Shown here: positions 1 through 4,709 of the stretch, piece by piece
How positions within the stretch are numbered: the first letter of the stretch is position 1
Layout: the number at the start of each line of letters is the position of its first letter
Source of the DNA: a bacterium
Lineage (GTDB): Bacteria > Patescibacteriota > Minisyncoccia > UBA6257 > GWB1-50-10
Assembly (NCBI GenBank): GCA_027310975.1
Contig: DAICZV010000033.1
Span: forward strand, 1 to 7,052
Length of the DNA stretch: 7,052 bases
Direction: 5' to 3'
Notes under the pieces: generated by a model
Seen by the model: the letters and a program-made list of their open reading frames with translations, nothing else
Told to the model about the DNA's origin: nothing
The model's database searches: none
Position numbers and translations under genes: made by a program

Positions 1-70
1 AAACACGACGTTTGAAAATTAGCTCATTGAAAATTCAATGGAAATTGAAAATTGCAAAATTGAAAATTAA
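1..70. repeat. A/T-rich leader with four TGAAAATT repeats
   Basis: The octamer TGAAAATT occurs four times, at 13-20, 28-35, 46-53 and 61-68, spaced 15, 18 and 15 bases apart. The last three copies extend to ATTGAAAATT. The tract ends two bases before the ATG of the solute-binding protein gene, so it forms that gene's immediate upstream region. It contains no Shine-Dalgarno sequence and no convincing -10 box. It may be a simple-sequence spacer or an A/T-rich upstream element; its role is unknown. Confidence 0.6.
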
Positions 71-1384
71 ATGAGCTTATCTAAAAATCAGATCGTCATC
101 ATCTCCATCACTGGCGGCGTGGTTTTGATATTGGCGCTCGTCTTTTTGGGCATTCTGCCCGGACTTCAGAATAAGGCACAGAACCCCCAGAATATCAAAG
201 CGACCCTGAACTTTTGGGGCGTCGGCGACAGCGCCTCGGCCTACGGCGCCGCCATTCAAAGCTTTAACGCCACTTACAAGAACGTCACGATAAACTATAG
301 GAGCTTCCCCGACGCCCAGACGTACAATGCGGCCGTCTTGAACGCCCTCGCCGCCGGGCAGGGACCGGACATATTCATGATTCCGAATACGGACCTTCCG
401 GCGGAGATGGCGAAGCTCACGCCGGTCGCCCAAACGCAGTTTTCGGCCTTGAATCTCCAAGAACTCTTCCAGCCGGTCGTCGCGCAGGACTTCGTCTCGG
501 GCGGGCAAATCTACGGACTGCCGCTTTCCATAGACACCCTCGCGCTCATATACAACCGCTCTCTTTTTGATGCCGCGGGCGCATCTTTACCGTCGAGCTG
601 GCAGACCTGGGACGACTTCGTAGCGAACGTGCCGAAGCTTGCTCAGAAGGACGCGGGCGGAAATATCATCCAGGCGGCCGCGGCAATCGGGGGCGGCAAC
701 GACAACATTGACCATGCTTCCGACCTCCTCGCACTCATCTTCCTTCAAAACGGCGTCGCCCTGGATTCGCGGACGGGCAGCTTCAGCTTGAACTCGCAAG
801 CCGCCCAGAACGCATTGGCCTTTTATACCCAGTTCGCCACGCCCGGTTCTGCCGCTTACACCTGGAACGCCTCTTTACCCGATTCGCTTACTGCTTTTGC
901 CCAGGGACGGGTCGCCATGGTCTTTGACTACGAATCGGCCATTCCGCAGATAAAATCCCAAAACCAGTTCCTAAAACTGGAAACGGCGATGGTGCCCCAG
1001 CCCAAGGGCATTCAGAATCCCGTCGCCTATCCGAGCTACTGGGCCTACGTCGTTTCCAAGCAGAGCCCGAACGCAGCCCTCGCCTGGAACTTCATTTTGA
1101 ACATGACGACGAGTCAAACGAACGATGCGGCCTATGTGACCGCGACCGGCAAGCCGCCGGCCCTGAACGCGGTGATATATAATGAGGAGAGCGATCCGAT
1201 ACTCAGCCCGTTCGCGCGGCAGGCTCTTATCGCCAAGTCGTGGTACGAAGCCGACCCCGCCTCCGAAGCCCAGGTCTTTTCGCAGATGGTCCAAAGCGTC
1301 ATCTCGGGGAGCTCCACCCTACCGGCCGCACTCAGCAACGCTCAAAATCAGATCTATCAGCTAACCCAAAATCAAACCTATTAA
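71..1384 (+). CDS. membrane-anchored extracellular solute-binding protein (family 1-like)
   Basis: Likely a periplasm- or surface-facing ligand-binding protein of the ABC-transporter solute-binding fold (SBP family 1/8, usually for sugars or oligosaccharides). Residues 8-30 form one hydrophobic helix after a short lysine-containing start. No lipobox cysteine follows, so it is probably held as an uncleaved N-terminal anchor instead of a lipoprotein. The mature fold begins near residue 43 with KATLNFWG. Family-like segments are GPD at 98-100, the hinge-type stretch GLPLSIDTLALIYN at 149-162, FAQGRVAMVFDY in the second lobe, and a later YWAYVVSK segment. At 437 aa the length is normal for the family. 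No permease or ATPase gene is adjacent. Instead, the stop TAA is followed after one base by the ATG of a pilin-like gene, which suggests co-expression with that surface system. No Shine-Dalgarno precedes the start; the ATG at 71 is chosen because it gives the complete anchor. The ligand is unknown. Confidence 0.88.
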   Translation: MSLSKNQIVIISITGGVVLILALVFLGILPGLQNKAQNPQNIKATLNFWGVGDSASAYGAAIQSFNATYKNVTINYRSFPDAQTYNAAVLNALAAGQGPDIFMIPNTDLPAEMAKLTPVAQTQFSALNLQELFQPVVAQDFVSGGQIYGLPLSIDTLALIYNRSLFDAAGASLPSSWQTWDDFVANVPKLAQKDAGGNIIQAAAAIGGGNDNIDHASDLLALIFLQNGVALDSRTGSFSLNSQAAQNALAFYTQFATPGSAAYTWNASLPDSLTAFAQGRVAMVFDYESAIPQIKSQNQFLKLETAMVPQPKGIQNPVAYPSYWAYVVSKQSPNAALAWNFILNMTTSQTNDAAYVTATGKPPALNAVIYNEESDPILSPFARQALIAKSWYEADPASEAQVFSQMVQSVISGSSTLPAALSNAQNQIYQLTQNQTY

Positions 1385-1385
1385 A

Positions 1386-1835
1386 ATGAAGGGAGGACTC
1401 ATCGTTCTATTCGCCGTCATCGTCGTCTTCGGCGCTTTTGCTTCCACCGCCTCCGCGGCGATGCCGAACGTGAACTTTAATATCTGGCAGGGGACGGGGC
1501 AGGGCGGCACGACGTGCAACGAAACGAGCTATTCCAGTTCCAGCAATGCCGCCGTCGGGTGCTCCGTCTGCGACTCCATAATCGTCGCCAGCAACATCGT
1601 GAACAATATCGCGGTACCTCTGGGCATAATCTTGGCGGTCGTTTTCATAGTTTACGGCGCGCTCCGGATGATGGTCTCGTTCGGTTCGGAAAGCAACTTC
1701 GGAGCGGCCCGAAAGGTGATTACCAGCGCCATTATCGGCCTCGTCATCATCCTCTGCGGGTGGCTCATCGTGAATACCGTTTTCCACATCCTCACGGGGG
1801 GCATCAACTTCCCGTGGGCGCAGATTCAGTGCTAA
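1386..1835 (+). CDS. cysteine-containing TrbC/VirB2 (T4SS pilin)-like protein, paralogue 1
   Basis: A small exported two-helix membrane protein, the most divergent of four related genes here. Residues 1-24 look like a signal peptide with a probable cut after ASA at 24. A polar, Ser/Thr/Gly-rich segment (25-62) carries Cys44, Cys59 and Cys62. Two hydrophobic helices (about 71-93 and 111-136) follow, separated by a short loop SFGSESNFGAARK (98-110). This loop aligns without gaps to the GG-acidic-K loop of the three later paralogues. Further cysteines are Cys124 and the C-terminal Cys149. The layout matches the TrbC/VirB2 / CPR 'T4SS pilin' type. At 149 aa it is the longest of the four because of its extracytoplasmic segment and its C-terminal tail. 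It starts one base after the previous stop (TAAAATG) with no ribosome-binding site, which suggests termination-reinitiation. Pilin function is inferred from architecture only. Confidence 0.75.
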   Translation: MKGGLIVLFAVIVVFGAFASTASAAMPNVNFNIWQGTGQGGTTCNETSYSSSSNAAVGCSVCDSIIVASNIVNNIAVPLGIILAVVFIVYGALRMMVSFGSESNFGAARKVITSAIIGLVIILCGWLIVNTVFHILTGGINFPWAQIQC

Positions 1836-1836
1836 A

Positions 1837-2238
1837 ATGAAAATAATGAAACGAGGGTTGATTCTAACTATCGCAGGAGTATTAGCGGTTATTCTCCTAA
1901 CCTTTAGTGCGCCGGTTAAAACATTAGCCGTGGGTGGCGGAGATAATCCACAGCCGGTAACTCTTCTTAACCCGCTCTGCACGAGTGGAAGCGCTAACTG
2001 TCAGAACGGCACCGTTGAAGGACTGCTTCAATCCATAGTGAAGTGGCTTTTCGTTATCGCGACGCCCATTGCGGTCGGCATGATACTTATCGGCGCCTTC
2101 CAAATGCTCCTTTCGGGCGGCAATGAGGATAAGTTCTCTACCGGCAAAAAGACCATACTTTACGCCGTTATCGGCTATGCTATAATTCTCATCGGTTGGG
2201 GGATAACCTCCATCATCCAAAGTCTGTTAAGTCAATAG
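1837..2238 (+). CDS. TrbC/VirB2 (T4SS pilin)-like protein, paralogue 2
   Basis: A predicted exported small membrane protein of 133 aa. Residues 1-31 form a basic and hydrophobic signal sequence with a possible cut after TLA. A short extracytoplasmic segment contains two cysteines, Cys48 and Cys55, which could pair. Helix 1 is about 68-92, the loop motif GGNEDK is at 94-99 followed by KK at 104-105, and helix 2 is about 106-128. The loop and second helix align ungapped with the paralogues at 2573-2935 and 3007-3324. A 13-base stretch is identical at 2161-2173 and 3244-3256, consistent with duplication. The gene starts one base after the preceding stop (TAAAATG) without a Shine-Dalgarno; a second in-frame ATG at 1846 is a possible alternative start. 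It is followed by the inverted-repeat-bounded GIY-YIG unit, which separates it from the next paralogue. Subunit or pilin function is inferred, not shown. Confidence 0.78.
   Translation: MKIMKRGLILTIAGVLAVILLTFSAPVKTLAVGGGDNPQPVTLLNPLCTSGSANCQNGTVEGLLQSIVKWLFVIATPIAVGMILIGAFQMLLSGGNEDKFSTGKKTILYAVIGYAIILIGWGITSIIQSLLSQ
2159..2186 (+). promoter_or_regulatory. possible internal promoter ahead of the GIY-YIG gene
   Basis: TTTACG at 2159-2164 and TATAAT at 2181-2186 are separated by 16 bp, and TGC directly precedes the -10 box, giving an extended -10. The site lies inside the second pilin-like gene, about 80 bp before the GIY-YIG start, so it could transcribe that gene and the following pilin gene. 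The hexamers fall within a conserved protein segment (YAIILIGW), so chance is a serious alternative. Confidence 0.3.
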
Positions 2239-2240
2239 AA

Positions 2241-2259
2241 CCCCGCACCTTTTTACGAC
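2241..2259 (+). repeat. left 19-bp inverted repeat arm
   Basis: The sequence CCCCGCACCTTTTTACGAC is the exact reverse complement of 2515-2533. The match stops sharply on both sides: 2260 does not pair with 2514, and 2240 does not pair with 2534. It starts two bases after the stop codon of the second pilin-like gene. Confidence 0.95.
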
Positions 2260-2260
2260 C

Positions 2261-2283
2261 AGTATGTATTACGTTTACATACT
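2261..2283 (+). promoter_or_regulatory. hairpin enclosing the GIY-YIG start codon
   Basis: AGTATGTA (2261-2268) pairs perfectly with TACATACT (2276-2283) around a 7-base loop, placing the ATG at 2264-2266 inside the stem. In RNA this could hide the start codon, as a hairpin does for the I-TevI homing endonuclease on long transcripts. The palindrome partly follows from the family's N-terminal MYYVYIL residues, so selection for structure is unproven. Confidence 0.45.
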
Positions 2284-2521
2284 CAAGAGTTCGCGATTTG
2301 ATGCATCGTATATAGGTAAAACGAACAACATCGTAAGGAGACTGCGGGAACATAATGGCGGCAGTAGCCGGAGCACGAAGAGATATGCTCCTTGGCATCT
2401 TGTTTATTTTGAAGGATATAGAGATAATGTAGATGCGGATGACCGAGAAAAGAAATTAAAGCAATTTGGGAAGGTTTATTCGCAGCTGAAAAGAAGAATC
2501 TCCCGCAGTCTCAAGTCGTAA
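2264..2521 (+). CDS. small GIY-YIG domain protein (COG2827/YhbQ-like putative endonuclease)
   Basis: An 85-aa single-domain GIY-YIG protein. The YVYIL strand (3-7) corresponds to the GIY motif and YIG is at 16-18. Arg26 and His30, in IVRRLREHN, sit where I-TevI has Arg27 and His31. A downstream acidic/basic helix containing DREKKLK supplies Glu62 as the likely metal-binding glutamate. All expected catalytic positions are therefore present. The length is typical of the stand-alone COG2827/UPF0213 family, whose cellular role is largely unresolved; members are putative structure-specific or homing-like nucleases. There is no ribosome-binding site. The ATG lies four bases after the left inverted-repeat arm and within an 8-bp hairpin (2261-2268/2276-2283), and the stop TAA is inside the right arm. 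Its insertion between two pilin paralogues suggests a recent arrival. Confidence 0.9.
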   Translation: MYYVYILKSSRFDASYIGKTNNIVRRLREHNGGSSRSTKRYAPWHLVYFEGYRDNVDADDREKKLKQFGKVYSQLKRRISRSLKS

Positions 2522-2533
2522 AAAGGTGCGGGG
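2515..2533 (-). repeat. right 19-bp inverted repeat arm
   Basis: The plus strand reads GTCGTAAAAAGGTGCGGGG, an exact reverse complement of 2241-2259. It overlaps the last two sense codons and the TAA stop of the GIY-YIG gene, so the coding sequence and the repeat share bases. Confidence 0.95.
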
Positions 2534-2572
2534 AAAGGTCGAGCTTAAACGAAAGCGCAACCTACATAAATA

Positions 2573-2935
2573 ATGACAAAGTTTCAAAAGATCGTGAGCG
2601 TGGCGGTAATAGCAGCGACGATAATCACGCCGCTTGCGACGTTAGCTCAAGTTTCCGGCATCACGGCATTGCCGTCGGCGCCGATTACGTCACTGGGGGC
2701 GGCTCAAAACAGCTTGGCTAATATCGTCAACTGGATTATCACTATTTTCTGGATAATCACGGTCCTCTTCCTGATTTGGGCGGCAGTTCTGTATCTTACG
2801 GCGGGCGGCGATGAAGAAAAGGTTGGCCAAGCGAAAAAGCGCGTTGTTGGCGCTATCATCGCGGCAGCCATCGCCCTTCTTTCCACGGGTCTTCAAGCCA
2901 TCGTTATCCGCTTGCTCACCGGCTCAACGTCATAA
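2573..2935 (+). CDS. TrbC/VirB2 (T4SS pilin)-like protein, paralogue 3
   Basis: A 120-aa predicted exported two-helix protein. Residues 1-25 form a signal peptide (positive start, hydrophobic core 7-22, likely cut after TLA at 25). A short linker with a small amphipathic stretch comes next. Helix 1 is about 50-76 and contains WIITIFWIITVLFLIW. The cytoplasmic-type loop GGDEEK is at 78-83, with KK at 88-89, and helix 2 is about 91-113. The 'W...FW...LIWAA...TAGGD' pattern is shared closely with the 3007-3324 protein, and both match the T4SS pilin-like family common in CPR genomes. It has no cysteines, unlike paralogues 1 and 2. No Shine-Dalgarno precedes the ATG. A strong terminator 13 bp after the stop makes it the last gene of the first transcription unit. 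Structural subunit function is inferred. Confidence 0.8.
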   Translation: MTKFQKIVSVAVIAATIITPLATLAQVSGITALPSAPITSLGAAQNSLANIVNWIITIFWIITVLFLIWAAVLYLTAGGDEEKVGQAKKRVVGAIIAAAIALLSTGLQAIVIRLLTGSTS

Positions 2936-2947
2936 CGCAGATTCAGT

Positions 2948-2978
2948 ACAAACCCCGCTTCGGCGGGGTTTGTTTTTT
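2948..2978 (+). terminator. intrinsic terminator of the first pilin operon
   Basis: An 11-bp perfect stem (2948-2958 with 2963-2973) is capped by a TTCG tetraloop and has a core of CCCCGC/GCGGGG. A run of T at 2973-2978 follows. This is a textbook Rho-independent terminator for the plus-strand unit ending at 2935. Confidence 0.93.
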
Positions 2979-2999
2979 AAAATTGCCAAGTTGTATAAT
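2970..2999 (+). promoter_or_regulatory. promoter for pilin paralogue 4 and the PMT gene, probably leaderless
   Basis: A consensus -10 TATAAT lies at 2994-2999, with a weak -35 (TTGTTT, 2970-2975) 18 bp upstream, overlapping the T-run of the preceding terminator. A start site 6-7 bases after the -10 falls at about 3006-3007, the A of the ATG. The transcript would therefore have essentially no 5' leader, which agrees with the absence of a Shine-Dalgarno. Confidence 0.65.
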
Positions 3000-3006
3000 A
3001 AGAACG

Positions 3007-3324
3007 ATGAAAAAATACATCGGCGCCATCGCGGCTTTGTTCGTTCCGTTCTTCGCCTCCGCTCAAACCACGGCCAATATCACGTCCATCACGGATGTCC
3101 AGACGACGCTTAATAACTGGGTGGTCTATCTTTTCAATATATTCTGGGTCATCGCCGTCGGTATGCTCATTTGGGCAGCGATAATGTTCGTCACGGCCGG
3201 CGGAGACGACGAAAAGATAACCAAGGCCAAGAAGATAATTTTGTACGCCGTTATCGCAGCGGCCGTGGCGCTCCTCGCGAACGGCATTCAAGCGTTAGTG
3301 CTTAACGTTCTGCAAAGCAAATAA
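3007..3324 (+). CDS. TrbC/VirB2 (T4SS pilin)-like protein, paralogue 4
   Basis: The shortest of the four, 105 aa. Residues 1-19 are a compact signal peptide starting MKKYIGAIAALF with a clear ASA cleavage site before Gln20, leaving about 86 mature residues. Helix 1 is about 38-63 and includes W38, W47 and LIWAA. The loop GGDDEK is at 65-70, with KAKK at 73-76, and helix 2 is about 77-101. It is closest to the 2573-2935 protein. The ATG at 3007 is chosen over an in-frame TTG at 2983. The TTG would add eight residues in front of a perfect signal peptide, and its codons overlap the -10 box. The gene appears to start a new transcription unit and is separated by two bases (TAAAAATG) from the glycosyltransferase gene. 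Pilin-like role inferred from architecture. Confidence 0.8.
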   Translation: MKKYIGAIAALFVPFFASAQTTANITSITDVQTTLNNWVVYLFNIFWVIAVGMLIWAAIMFVTAGGDDEKITKAKKIILYAVIAAAVALLANGIQALVLNVLQSK

Positions 3325-3326
3325 AA

Positions 3327-4658
3327 ATGACGGAGTTCTTGAAGCGATACGAGGCCATCGCTTTCGCCGTTTTAATTCTCTTAAGCCTGGGCCTGCATCT
3401 CTATCGCGTCTCGCTTCCGGCCGACCCATTGTTTGACGAGGCCTACTTTACGACCTACGCCGCCGATAATGCCACCGGAAAGATATTCTTTGACGTCCAT
3501 CCACCCCTCGGCAAGTGGCTCTACGCTCTGCCGCTCCTTTTTTACCAGCCCTCAGTTCTCTCGGGCGCGAATTATGTCACCTTCGGCCACAATCCGACAA
3601 CCGATAACCTGCAAACTAATTACAATCCGGCGCCTTTCGGAAATTTTCCTTATATTCCGCTACGGCTCATAAGCGTTTTCTTCGGTCTTCTGCTCATCGC
3701 CGGATTTTATTTACTGGTCCGCACTCTTGCCGGACCAGTCGCAGCCATTGCCGGGACATTCCTTTTGGTATTTGAAAACACGTTGCTTTTGGATACGCGC
3801 CTGGTCCTGATGGACGGGATGTTCCTGGCTTTTGGTCTGTGGTCTCTCTATTTTTTCCTCAAAGAAAAGCCGCGGCCGCTCCTCGCCAGTATTCTGTTCG
3901 GCTTAGCCCTGAGCGTTAAACTCACGGCTATAGTTTTTGCCGGGCCAATCATAGCCGCTTGGATGATGGGGTGGCGCTTAAAACCTAAGGCCGGACGCGA
4001 CATATTTAAATTCGCTATTATTGCCTGCGTTGCACTTTTGATCTGTGAATTCGGTTTAAGCCAGATACTCTGGAACCCGCAAGGCGTCTTAAACTATGCC
4101 AATAACACGTTTGGCTGGCCGGCACTAAAGGAAGTCGTCGGCAACGTTCAAGATCTGGCTTGGCTACCGGCCGTCTCCAAAGCAACTGTCGTGAACGGCA
4201 TATTAATGGCCGCCGGATATTTAAGCGGCCCGCCTCATCCGCTGGAAAGCCCGTGGTATGCGTGGCCTTTTATGTGGAAACCGATGCAATTCGCCAACGG
4301 GATAACTCTGACCGGCAATCCCTTCGTTTGGCTCGCGTCCACCGCAGCGGTAATCGGAGCCCTTTTATTGCTGATTAAAAAGGGCTTACGGAAGATTTTT
4401 GGCGGTGGCGACAAGCCAATACTGCTACTGCTTGCCGGATACGTATTTTGCATGCTCCCGTTTTTCACGGTAGTGCATCGCTCCACCTTCCTTTACCACT
4501 ATTTCCCCGCACTACTTTTTGCAATCGCCCTCGCGGGGGTTTTTGCGGGCAAACTAATTGAAAAAGATGACTTCGCCTCGCACCTCGCGCTCGGCGCGAT
4601 AGCCATTTTGACCGTCATAGGATTCCTAATCGTGGCGCCGTACACATACGGACTTTAG
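3327..4658 (+). CDS. PMT/GT39-family polytopic glycosyltransferase
   Basis: A 443-aa integral membrane protein with many hydrophobic segments, resembling dolichyl/polyprenyl-phosphate-mannose:protein mannosyltransferases (GT39, GT-C fold). After the first helix (about 10-28), the extracytoplasmic loop carries the acidic pair Asp37-Glu38 (LFDEAYF), the position of the family's catalytic acidic motif. HPPLGK at 58-63, a strong PMT signature, follows. DTRLVLMDGM (Arg158, Asp163) matches the family's R...D segment, and HRSTFLYHYFPAL at 384-396 matches the conserved C-terminal region. The enzyme would take a sugar, classically mannose, from a lipid-phosphate donor and transfer it to Ser/Thr of exported proteins. 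The sugar and the acceptor are not determined here. It is shorter than many PMTs. It starts two bases after the fourth pilin-like gene, so exported neighbours rich in Ser/Thr are plausible substrates (inference). Confidence 0.88.
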   Translation: MTEFLKRYEAIAFAVLILLSLGLHLYRVSLPADPLFDEAYFTTYAADNATGKIFFDVHPPLGKWLYALPLLFYQPSVLSGANYVTFGHNPTTDNLQTNYNPAPFGNFPYIPLRLISVFFGLLLIAGFYLLVRTLAGPVAAIAGTFLLVFENTLLLDTRLVLMDGMFLAFGLWSLYFFLKEKPRPLLASILFGLALSVKLTAIVFAGPIIAAWMMGWRLKPKAGRDIFKFAIIACVALLICEFGLSQILWNPQGVLNYANNTFGWPALKEVVGNVQDLAWLPAVSKATVVNGILMAAGYLSGPPHPLESPWYAWPFMWKPMQFANGITLTGNPFVWLASTAAVIGALLLLIKKGLRKIFGGGDKPILLLLAGYVFCMLPFFTVVHRSTFLYHYFPALLFAIALAGVFAGKLIEKDDFASHLALGAIAILTVIGFLIVAPYTYGL

Positions 4659-4660
4659 AA

Positions 4661-4695
4661 AATAAAAACGGGCGTGAGAAATTTTCTCACACCCG
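4661..4695 (-). terminator. intrinsic terminator for the minus-strand membrane protein gene
   Basis: Arms 4669-4680 and 4684-4695 form a 12-position stem with one C/A mismatch and a 3-base loop. Read on the minus strand it is followed by TTTTTATT (complement of 4661-4668), so it terminates the gene ending at 4710. On the plus strand no T-run follows, so it is a weaker candidate terminator for the glycosyltransferase gene ending at 4658. The hairpin sits in the 51-bp convergent gap. Confidence 0.85.
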
Positions 4696-4709
4696 CCGAG
4701 CTTGTTGCT

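Larger units (their letters stand above)
2241..2533. mobile_element. inverted-repeat-bounded GIY-YIG cassette (putative minimal mobile unit)
   Basis: Perfect 19-bp inverted repeats lie at 2241-2259 and 2515-2533, and the 293-bp unit they bound is filled by one GIY-YIG gene. The left arm ends four bases before the start codon, and the right arm contains the last codons and the stop. Removing the unit leaves roughly a 40-bp spacer between two pilin-like paralogues, which is a normal operon gap. The gene also looks more A/T-rich than its neighbours. No clear target-site duplication flanks it: only an AA dinucleotide is shared at the edges (left ...GAA, right AAA...). Calling it mobile is inference from the repeats, cargo and location. 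Confidence 0.55.

Noticed and set aside
1407..1982. 191-codon minus-strand open frame across two pilin-like genes
   Set aside because: Its composition is Arg/Asp/Pro-rich, typical of an antisense shadow, and the plus-strand frames have signal peptides and paralogous motifs.
2525..2560. Resemblance of the right repeat arm and downstream bases to the 3' end of a tRNA on the minus strand
   Set aside because: No proper 5-bp T stem with a 7-base loop can be formed, and no anticodon or D arm is visible.
1819..2947. 12-base direct repeat CGCAGATTCAGT at 1819-1830 and 2936-2947, both at the 3' ends of pilin-like genes
   Set aside because: About one shared 12-mer is expected by chance in a window of this size. 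One copy is coding (near the last codons) and the other lies just after a stop. It might be a relic of duplication, but it is not supportable alone.
2983..3006. Eight-residue N-terminal extension of pilin paralogue 4 from an in-frame TTG
   Set aside because: The ATG at 3007 gives a complete signal peptide with an ASA cleavage site, and the extension would be encoded across the TATAAT promoter box.
4669..4695. Fully bidirectional terminator between the convergent genes
   Set aside because: The stem is good, but only the minus strand has a T-run after it; termination of the plus-strand PMT transcript here is possible but weakly supported.
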